From contig CAZCAS010000033.1 of assembly GCA_964496725.1 (NCBI GenBank), positions 1 to 12,781 of the forward strand: a stretch of DNA of 12,781 nucleotides, in the 5' to 3' direction. Position numbers and translations under genes: made by a program. Shown one piece after another: positions 7,178 to 12,781 of this stretch; the stretch's first letter is position 1; the number at the start of each line of letters is the position of its first letter. The notes beneath the pieces were generated by a model. The model did not search any database. It saw only the letters and a program-made list of their open reading frames with translations, and had not been told where the DNA came from. This DNA comes from JAZGHN01 sp964496725 (lineage in GTDB: Bacteria > Chloroflexota > Dehalococcoidia > Dehalococcoidales > E44-bin46).

Positions 7178-7966
7178 TCAGCGGGCGACGGGTCCTTGTT
7201 TCTCTTCAGCTATTACGGCTGCGCCTAAAGCATTAACAAGCTGGGGCTGGGGAGGCACCAGTAATTTAATATCCAGTTTCTCTTCCACGCTTTTGATAAG
7301 GCCAATATCAAGAGCACCACCTCCACTGATGGCACACTCGCTCTCCAGTTTAACCCTATCAACGAGAGAGGATATCTTGTCCGCCAATGCCTTATGAACC
7401 CCGGCCAGAATATCTTCCTTGGCAGCGCCTTCGGCGACCCTGGAGACAGCTTCCGATTCCCCAAAAACGGCGCATCCTGTAGTGAAGGTAACCGGATTTT
7501 TGGACTTGAGAGAAAGGGGGCCAACATCCTTAAGGTCTATACGCAGGATATTAATTATAACGTTGAGAAAGCGCCCGCTGCCAGCAGCACACTTTTCGCT
7601 GATAGAGAAGTCAATCACCCGGCCTCCTTCAGTGATTCTAATTACCTTCGTGGACTGTTCGCCAACATCAACGATTGTCCTCGCGGAGGGGAAAATAGTT
7701 CGTATTCCCCTGGCACAGCAACGGATATCAGCAACCTCGTAAGCAGTGAACGGAACGCCCGCAGCACCGCAACCAGTGACCACAGTGTAAGCTACGTCCT
7801 CGGGAGTTAGCCCCGCCTTAGCCAGAAGCTCTTCTCTTAATCTTTGGGCCGCTGCCGCATAATTGGCTCCAGAGGGAAACAACTGATAAGTGGAAAGCTT
7901 ACCGTCCTCGGTTATAACCCCTTTAGTAGTTGCCGAGCCAATATCAATGCCCATAAACCAAGCCAT
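7178..7966 (-). CDS. Activase-type ATPase subunit (BcrAD/BadFG/HgdC family), second copy
   Basis: ASKHA ATPase of the family that injects electrons, at the cost of ATP, into benzoyl-CoA reductase or 2-hydroxyacyl-CoA dehydratase. 262 residues from ATG 7966. Phosphate-1 motif GIDIGSATTK at 6-15; cluster cysteines C126 (EKCAAGSGRF) and C165 (TTGCAVFGESE), 39 residues apart as in HgdC; SGGGA at 214-218; ALGAAVIAEE near the end. The phosphate-2 motif, normally DIGGQD, is DVGEQS (100-105). It is 13 bases after the first activase gene. Two unlike activase subunits side by side are typical of class I benzoyl-CoA reductases (BcrA/D, BzdP/Q), whereas dehydratases use a homodimer from one gene. An upstream extension to 8035 would overlap the previous gene and lacks family sequence. 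Confidence 0.9.
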   Translation of the reverse strand: MAWFMGIDIGSATTKGVITEDGKLSTYQLFPSGANYAAAAQRLREELLAKAGLTPEDVAYTVVTGCGAAGVPFTAYEVADIRCCARGIRTIFPSARTIVDVGEQSTKVIRITEGGRVIDFSISEKCAAGSGRFLNVIINILRIDLKDVGPLSLKSKNPVTFTTGCAVFGESEAVSRVAEGAAKEDILAGVHKALADKISSLVDRVKLESECAISGGGALDIGLIKSVEEKLDIKLLVPPQPQLVNALGAAVIAEEKQGPVAR

Positions 7967-7979
7967 GTTCCAACACCCT

Positions 7980-8837
7980 CTAATTAAAGTAAGTGAGTTC
8001 TTCCAGATGACGCTCCCTCTTTTGGATAGTCTCACCCTTCGCCAAGGCTTTCATCACGGCTTCTTTGCCCATAATGGCAGCGCCTAATGCCCCACTGAGG
8101 AGGGGGTCTTCAGGAACAAGGATGTCACACCCCAAATTTTCCTTCATCGCACTGACCATCCCAATATTCTTTGCCACCCCTCCGGTAAGCACTACATCAG
8201 GCTCTACCCGCAATCGCTTTACCATCCTCACTACCCTGTTAGCTATAGCATCGTGAAGCCCAGCCAGAATGTCTTCTAACGATACCCCCTCAGAGAGGCG
8301 AGAGATTATCTCCTGTTGCGCGAAAATGGTGCATGTGCTGCTAACCTTGACCTTATTTTTAGCTTTCAATGATATTTCTCCCAACTTCTCCAGCCCTATG
8401 CCAAGAGCATCGGCAACAACCTCAAGGAATCTACCGGTTCCGGCAGCGCACTTATCATTCATAACAAAGTTAACCAGCTTGCCATCCTTGATTTGAAGTC
8501 CCTTGGCATCCTGCCCGCCAATATCAATAGCTAACCTTACGTTGGGGAAGAGACTGACCACCCCCCTAGCGTGACAGGTCAACTCCGTTATATCACGGTC
8601 AGCAAAAGGAACGTTAACCCTGCCATAGCCCGTGGCTACCACATAGGATATGTCATCAAAGGGCAAATTGGCCTGCGCCAGTGCCTCTTCCATCACCTTA
8701 TTGGCTAGATGACGATGCGCAGGACCGGTGGGGCCTATGACACGAGCGCAAATCTTACCATCCGCATCAATAATGACCACCTTCGTGACTGTGGAACCCA
8801 GGTCAATTCCAGCGAAATATATGATAAACCTCCTCAT
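7980..8837 (-). CDS. Activase-type ATPase subunit (BcrAD/BadFG/HgdC family), first copy
   Basis: Second ASKHA activase-type protein, up to 285 residues. Motifs: AGIDLGSTVTK at 9-19, canonical IDIGGQDAK at 104-112, cluster cysteine C130 in DKCAAGTGRFLE and C169 in STCTIFAQQE (39 apart), LTGGVAKN at 217-224, LGAAIMGKE near 251-259. In the family the two cysteines of each subunit hold one [4Fe-4S] cluster at the dimer interface. The start is odd: ATG 8837 is followed at once by AGGAGG (8834-8829), a ribosome binding site that should serve a later codon. Homologues usually begin just before YFAGID, which corresponds to ATA 8822-8820. Stop is TAG; readthrough would end after 11 more codons. Likely partner of the GEQS copy in a heteromeric electron-activation module. 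Confidence 0.92.
   Translation of the reverse strand: MRRFIIYFAGIDLGSTVTKVVIIDADGKICARVIGPTGPAHRHLANKVMEEALAQANLPFDDISYVVATGYGRVNVPFADRDITELTCHARGVVSLFPNVRLAIDIGGQDAKGLQIKDGKLVNFVMNDKCAAGTGRFLEVVADALGIGLEKLGEISLKAKNKVKVSSTCTIFAQQEIISRLSEGVSLEDILAGLHDAIANRVVRMVKRLRVEPDVVLTGGVAKNIGMVSAMKENLGCDILVPEDPLLSGALGAAIMGKEAVMKALAKGETIQKRERHLEELTYFN
8829..8834 (-). promoter_or_regulatory. Shine-Dalgarno AGGAGG inside the predicted first codons of the activase gene
   Basis: A perfect AGGAGG occupies codons 2-3 after ATG 8837 and lies 6 bases before ATA 8822-8820, where family members usually start. Either ATA/ATC initiates, or ATG 8837 is used with no recognisable site before it. A 5-base stem (8836-8840 with 8848-8852) also covers ATG 8837. 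Confidence 0.4.
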
Positions 8838-8879
8838 GCCAAATCACGGCATTACATATGACATTATCTGAGTAGACTT

Positions 8880-10052
8880 TCAGCCAATCAACTCAAGGAA
8901 GGCCTGAACCCTCGTCCTCAGCTGAGCCAGGGCAGCCTCACTGTAATCATGTTCCAGATATATATTTGGCACCCCGAGGTTATCCAGATAGTCACCAACA
9001 CCCGGCGTCTCATAACCATGAGTGTCACAATATCTCAATGACTGAAGGATTACCCCATTGACATTCCACTCTTTAGCATATTCCCCCATATAATTAAACC
9101 TGCTTTCCAGGTCGCTTGCATAATCCTTCTTGGTCTCACCATAAGTACCCTCCCGGAAGGTCCTAGGGCACTTGAGTTCCACCAAGTAGCGATAAGCCAA
9201 GCCATCCAGAGGATCCCTGGTAAGTTTCACATCAGGGAAATAAAATCTGCTGCCCACGCAGGTATCATCCATAACCACATTAGCATCAAGCTCTTCAATC
9301 ATTTTCAAAAAGGGTATGTCGTCTATTACGGTACCCCAGAGCATAAGCCTTGCCGACTTCTTCTGGGGGCCATCTTCGCGTTCTTTAACCTCACTTATAA
9401 CCTGCCTCAGCAGCCCGCTTCCCTCATCAATGGGAAGACTCATCAAAGCCTTCAGCACTTGAAGGGTTTCTGTCCCCGAGATAAGAGGCGGGTCGGGCTT
9501 TCTCAAGTCATATAATTCCCGTACCAGTGCCCGTTGCTGATTATGAGCTGCGATAGCCTCATTCAGCCTCTTCGGGATAAGTTTCTTGCCAGTAAATGAC
9601 TCCAGGGTCTTTATCAGGTCCTTCAGTTGCGCCTTGTGTTGCTCTTGGGCAGCCTTATGCACTGTATGAGGCGTATCTAAGAAGAAAAAGTAATTGGGGT
9701 CCAGAAGCATATTCCAGATGTGGGCGGATTTTTCGCCAACATCACAGACATGGGCCATTACCACCCCGTCCAAGAAGTCATACTTACCTTTCAATCCGAG
9801 GTCTAGGCAGCTGCGAAGGAAGGGGCAGACCACTGTAGGCAGGCAGGCGTCCCCTTTAGTTATCGACTCCTTCATGTCGCCAAATATTCGGTAAGGAACT
9901 ACATCAAGAGCAGTAAGCACCTCCAGAACAGGATAGGCACATAGATAACCCAACACCTTCTTCCCCCCCACCCCAAGCTCCTTAACCCGATGAGACCGGT
10001 CTTGGCAGATCCCCTTAGCTCTAGCGAGTCCTTGGTTTTCTTTTCCTGCCAT
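8880..10052 (-). CDS. Benzoyl-CoA reductase / 2-hydroxyacyl-CoA dehydratase family subunit (BcrC/BzdN-like)
   Basis: Catalytic subunit of the HgdB/BcrC superfamily, 390 residues, soluble, no signal peptide. Candidate iron-sulphur cysteines: C38 in GYLCAYPVLEVLTA, C76/C82 in VCPFLRSC, C103 in HVCD, C265 in DDTC, and C342 in SLRYCD. In characterised relatives three of these positions bind one [4Fe-4S] near the CoA-ester. The order is an N-terminal domain, a middle helical linker (about 140-230), and a second Rossmann-like domain. Start ATG 10052 has AGGAGAGG. It is 18 bases after the BcrB-like gene and 42 before the activases. Size and company match BzdN of the four-subunit Azoarcus-type reductase. 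A 2-hydroxyacyl-CoA dehydratase beta subunit is the alternative; substrate unknown. Confidence 0.85.
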   Translation of the reverse strand: MAGKENQGLARAKGICQDRSHRVKELGVGGKKVLGYLCAYPVLEVLTALDVVPYRIFGDMKESITKGDACLPTVVCPFLRSCLDLGLKGKYDFLDGVVMAHVCDVGEKSAHIWNMLLDPNYFFFLDTPHTVHKAAQEQHKAQLKDLIKTLESFTGKKLIPKRLNEAIAAHNQQRALVRELYDLRKPDPPLISGTETLQVLKALMSLPIDEGSGLLRQVISEVKEREDGPQKKSARLMLWGTVIDDIPFLKMIEELDANVVMDDTCVGSRFYFPDVKLTRDPLDGLAYRYLVELKCPRTFREGTYGETKKDYASDLESRFNYMGEYAKEWNVNGVILQSLRYCDTHGYETPGVGDYLDNLGVPNIYLEHDYSEAALAQLRTRVQAFLELIG

Positions 10053-10070
10053 GGCTGTCCTCTCCTTTCG

Positions 10071-11408
10071 TTACCACTCCATCCCTTCTTGTTTTCGCAT
10101 CTCCTTATAATGGTCCATCATCTCTTCGAAAGCCTCTGCCTTTCTCAAGGCGTCAGCAGGATCAAAGAGTTTAAGGTCTACGATATCTCCCTCCACCATT
10201 AGAGAAGGAACCTTCAGTTCCTTCATCAGCCGGTCTTGGAGGAAAGTGAGGTGATTAGTGCAGGTGCGGCATGTGATGAGGGGATGGAATAATGCTCCAT
10301 CACATTGGAAATCCTTTACAAATTCCATATAGGGGTAAGCCAGATATGCCCATCGCTCCTCGGCTTTGAGGGCGTTGGGGTAGTAGCCAGTGAGCCACTG
10401 GTAGGTATACCTGGCAATGCGCTCCAAAGGGTCGCTAACCTTGCTCAAGTCTATAGGTTTGGGCGGGTGATATACCCAGCTCTCGACCACAAAATTCCAC
10501 CCTCTCTCCGCTAACTCCTCGAAAAAGTCTAAGCTATGCCACGGGGGAAGCTCAGCGAATGCTAACCTATACTTCTCCTCAGGAATAGCCCCTATTTTGT
10601 TATCCACCCTAGACTTAACCTCGTCATACATATTCTTATATAGCTTTAATGACTCTTTGAGGTCTCCTAAGGCGAAGAGGGCAGCGGGCATACTGGCCCA
10701 GAAGTGCCGAGAATGCATAGGGGAAGGTCTTGCCTTACGCAATTCATTAATCTCGTACCACACCCGGTTTAACTCTGTTATATCCTCTATGAGCTCCTCC
10801 AATTTAGCCCAGTCCATCTTCTTGCCCACCAAGCGCTCAACAAAGGTAACAAACTCCCTTAGCTCAGCTACCATGAATTTAATATCGTGTTCATAAGCAC
10901 CCTCTATCGCCCACTCTTTCAGCCCAGGGTGTGGTATCTCCAGTGTCCAAACCGGAGCCTCCAGATAGCGCCCCAGCGCCTGAAACCACTTATAACGGGC
11001 ATCACATAAAAAACCCGAACTCATCATCAGCAGTGGTTCAGGCATTCCTCCCATAGGTGCATCAGGTGGTATCTCTCCTAAGTCGTGCATCTTTGCCGTG
11101 TATCCGATACAGTTACGGGCATAGCCGCACATATGACTGGGAAAGCCCGCTGAATCGGAGCGCTGGAGATGATCGGGGGCAGCTCCAAAAGCAGCACAGA
11201 CAGTGCCGTAATTCTCCGGGTATACGCCCTCTATATCCATAGCCTTGAGAATAAGGTCGCCATGCCACCAGTTGAGCATGCTCCAAGCTACAGGTTTCCC
11301 TGCTTTACCAGCTTCAACGCCCTTCTTATACATCTCATTCACAAGGGCACGGAGGGGATACACTGTCTCCAGTTTGCTTATCACCCGTTTCTTTTTTTCG
11401 CTACTCAT
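10071..11408 (-). CDS. Benzoyl-CoA reductase / 2-hydroxyacyl-CoA dehydratase family subunit (BcrB/BzdO-like)
   Basis: Larger catalytic subunit of the same superfamily, 445 residues, close to BzdO/BcrB. An N-terminal AWSMLNWWHGDLILKAMD segment is followed by VYPENYGTVCAAFG (C71), CGYARNC (C94, C100), FLCDAR (C135) and, in the C-terminal half, HPLITCRTCTNHL (C380, C383). These give candidate cluster ligands. It is rich in Trp and Tyr. Start ATG 11408 has AAGGAGG upstream. It is the first gene of the tight minus-strand block, and 251 bases separate it from mtbB; I see no convincing promoter there. Together with the next three genes it makes a complete set of two catalytic and two ATPase subunits, as in class I benzoyl-CoA reductase. 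No ring-opening enzymes are in the window, so aromatic substrate use is inference. Confidence 0.83.
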   Translation of the reverse strand: MSSEKKKRVISKLETVYPLRALVNEMYKKGVEAGKAGKPVAWSMLNWWHGDLILKAMDIEGVYPENYGTVCAAFGAAPDHLQRSDSAGFPSHMCGYARNCIGYTAKMHDLGEIPPDAPMGGMPEPLLMMSSGFLCDARYKWFQALGRYLEAPVWTLEIPHPGLKEWAIEGAYEHDIKFMVAELREFVTFVERLVGKKMDWAKLEELIEDITELNRVWYEINELRKARPSPMHSRHFWASMPAALFALGDLKESLKLYKNMYDEVKSRVDNKIGAIPEEKYRLAFAELPPWHSLDFFEELAERGWNFVVESWVYHPPKPIDLSKVSDPLERIARYTYQWLTGYYPNALKAEERWAYLAYPYMEFVKDFQCDGALFHPLITCRTCTNHLTFLQDRLMKELKVPSLMVEGDIVDLKLFDPADALRKAEAFEEMMDHYKEMRKQEGMEW

Positions 11409-11569
11409 GGCTGCTTGGCCTCCTTCTTACCCTGGATGCACATTTGATGCTGTTATCTTGAGCTAGGAATTGAAAAAGCGTTGCACTGCTCTACTCGCCT
11501 CTGCCCACCACCACTGATATAATCCGGTATCCGAGCTAGTCTCCTTAGCTCATACTTGCACAAAACACA

Positions 11570-11608
11570 GGCCAATGGGCAAGGGTAAGGCAAGAAACCC
11601 CATTAGCC
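11570..11608 (-). terminator. Possible terminator hairpin after mtbB
   Basis: On the minus strand GGCTAATGGG and CCCATTGGCC pair over ten positions (one G-U) around a 19-base loop. They are followed by the T-rich TGTGTTTTGTG. It lies 52 bases after the mtbB stop and before the BcrB-like gene. The long loop and broken T-run make it a weak terminator candidate. The pairing is worse on the plus strand (C-A mismatch), which favours minus-strand use. Confidence 0.4.
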
Positions 11609-11659
11609 GCCTCTATTCGTATCCTATTTATGCCTCTGTGTCAACTCTTCCTGGAGATA

Positions 11660-12781
11660 TCAGGCACTGGGAACAAACATCCTTGTTTTTTGTTTGAATT
11701 TATTCACAGAGTTAATTTCGATATCCAGTACTTTAGCAATATTGAATTTAGCCTCGATTCCCTTCGGGCGACCTGGAAGCTGGGCAACACAGCCTAGACC
11801 GAGCTCTTCTCTGACTCTGGTCATCACTGTAGAGTCAGTAAGGTCACCGACGGAAACCTTCAATTTGTTGGCTACGTACTCCTTTGCCTCATTTATCTTC
11901 ATATTGCGGGACATCTGCATGCGTGCCACCAGATCTCCAGAGGTACGCACCCCGCCCATGCCCGAAGCAATAGAGTGGGTGATGCACATACCGAGCATAT
12001 CGCCCACACCCACCTACAATCCATCTACCTTAGCAATCTCAGCCACTGCCGTTGACCCCCTACTGACTGCGTCTGAAGCTATAATATCAGTCAGGGGGCT
12101 GCCACCAACACCCATCCCCATGTTAGGATGAACTGGTATTTCCGCATGCTCCACACAGGCCTTTACCATGGTAACCAGACGTGCTACATTCCAGGCGCAC
12201 GAGCGACGAGTGTTGGTATTTACTACCGGCCCGTAAATATTGACTCCGGCTTTTGCTGCCAGCTTAACCTGTTCATGAGGGTATAAACCGGCTAAACGCA
12301 CGCCGTCATATTTCAACCCCCCATGTATTCCCAGGATAAATTCTCCAGCCATTCCCATTTCGATGAATATGCCGGGATATTTCTTCCTCAGGAGCTCAGA
12401 TGCTCGCAAGGCGGCCAAAAAGTCAGCATCTCCAAGAGCGCCGGTGGTATCAAAATTGACACCATCAGCTCCAGCCTCATACATAGCGCTCGCTATGAAA
12501 ACCATGTCTCTGGTAGCAGCTCCCACAATCTCTTCGCAGGCATCTCTTGCTTCCTCTATCTTCCCCTCAGTCAGTAATATTGTTGGATTACGAAAAGGTC
12601 CATCAGGCTGAGTGTATGAACCTAGATTTGGCATGGCTCCGTAGTATATTGGAATGATGGTACTCAATACAGTTTGTTCCATGTCCTGCTGTTCGTCAGC
12701 CACAATATTTTTCACCGGCTTAAAACTGTAATCGACATGGCCGAAATCCATAGTATCGGAGCCCATTAACCTCTCATAAAT
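11660..12781 (-). CDS. mtbB: Dimethylamine methyltransferase MtbB with in-frame amber (pyrrolysine) codon, 5' partial
   Basis: Transfers a methyl group from dimethylamine to a cognate corrinoid protein (MtbC), releasing monomethylamine. The frame is open from the window edge: 255 codons, then TAG at 12016-12014, then 117 codons to TGA at 11662-11660. Family sequence runs straight through the TAG: AEIAKVDGL before it, VGVGDMLGMCITHSIASGMG after it. In Methanosarcina MtbB the amber codon at this place encodes pyrrolysine, the residue thought to bind and activate the amine, and about 110 residues follow it, close to the 117 here. Other blocks are DTMDFGHVDYSFKP, EAGADGVNFDTTGA and GPVVNTNTRRSCAWN. 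About 100 N-terminal residues are outside the window; the ATG at 12766 is internal. If TAG were a stop, the product would lose the end of the barrel. Confidence 0.92.
12014..12016 (-). other. Amber codon predicted to be decoded as pyrrolysine
   Basis: Single TAG between GAT-GGA-TTG and GTG-GGT-GTG, in the same frame as both conserved halves of mtbB and at the family's pyrrolysine site. No frameshift is needed and no other stop interrupts either half. Decoding requires pylT and PylS, plus PylBCD to make the amino acid; none of these genes is in the window. Confidence 0.9.

Noticed and set aside
7967..8035. Longer start of the second activase at 8035
   Set aside because: It would overlap the end of the first activase and adds residues before the conserved GIDIGS motif without family match.
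11518..11523. TATAAT on the plus strand as a promoter
   Set aside because: There is no -35 at proper spacing (the nearest, TTGCAC, is 31 bases away), and no plus-strand gene follows.
11409..11659. tRNA-Pyl gene in the gap beside mtbB
   Set aside because: I looked for a short tRNA with a CUA anticodon and T-loop on both strands and found no cloverleaf-like arrangement.
11660..12013. A separate 117-residue gene starting at GTG 12013 after mtbB
   Set aside because: It has no ribosome binding site of its own, begins directly after the TAG in the same frame, and carries the conserved C-terminal MtbB sequence. It is the continuation of mtbB.
1..12781. CRISPR arrays, insertion sequences or other mobile elements
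   Set aside because: No repeated spacer-sized units, transposase-like frames or terminal inverted repeats are visible.

Overview
The window reads as part of the chromosome of an anaerobic bacterium of roughly 50% G+C. It carries lipoate-dependent 2-oxoacid dehydrogenase genes and a bacterial-style LipB, and also a catabolic block of oxygen-sensitive, CoA-thioester enzymes. The lineage cannot be fixed from sequence alone. A Chloroflexota (Dehalococcoidia-like), Desulfobacterota or Clostridia-type anaerobe would fit, and I hold the first only weakly. A run of 10 N inside one gene shows this is a scaffolded, probably metagenomic, assembly.

Plus strand, 1-2240: the last 30 codons of a dihydrolipoamide acyltransferase (E2), then dihydrolipoamide dehydrogenase (E3, lpd), then octanoyltransferase LipB. 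Together they form a lipoate attachment and 2-oxoacid dehydrogenase block. It meets the minus-strand block tail to tail at a small palindrome that contains both stop codons.

Minus strand, 11408 down to 2256: nine tightly spaced genes, read from high to low coordinates. First come two 2-hydroxyacyl-CoA dehydratase / class I benzoyl-CoA reductase-type catalytic subunits (BcrB/BzdO-like and BcrC/BzdN-like). Next are two different ATP-dependent activase-type subunits with [4Fe-4S] cysteines, then a MaoC-type enoyl-CoA hydratase. A probable internal promoter with an operator-like palindrome follows. Last are a phosphate acyl(butyryl)transferase, an acetate/butyrate-type kinase, a thiolase and a short-chain 3-oxoacyl-CoA reductase. 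My inference is an ATP-driven reductase or dehydratase coupled to beta-oxidation-type steps, with energy recovered through acyl phosphate and the kinase. The substrate is not determined by the sequence.

Minus strand, 12781 (window edge) down to 11660: a 5'-truncated dimethylamine methyltransferase (mtbB). It is interrupted by one in-frame TAG exactly where members of this family carry pyrrolysine. The downstream half stays open for 117 codons with clear family sequence, so the organism probably decodes amber as pyrrolysine. Three other genes here end in TAG, each with a second in-frame stop soon after.

Other points to check: LipB has Glu where the catalytic Lys is expected. Lpd and one activase each have a good ribosome binding site facing a codon one base from ATG. 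The kinase has changed residues around its acyl pocket. The thiolase is cut by the assembly gap and has an extra N-terminal insertion.
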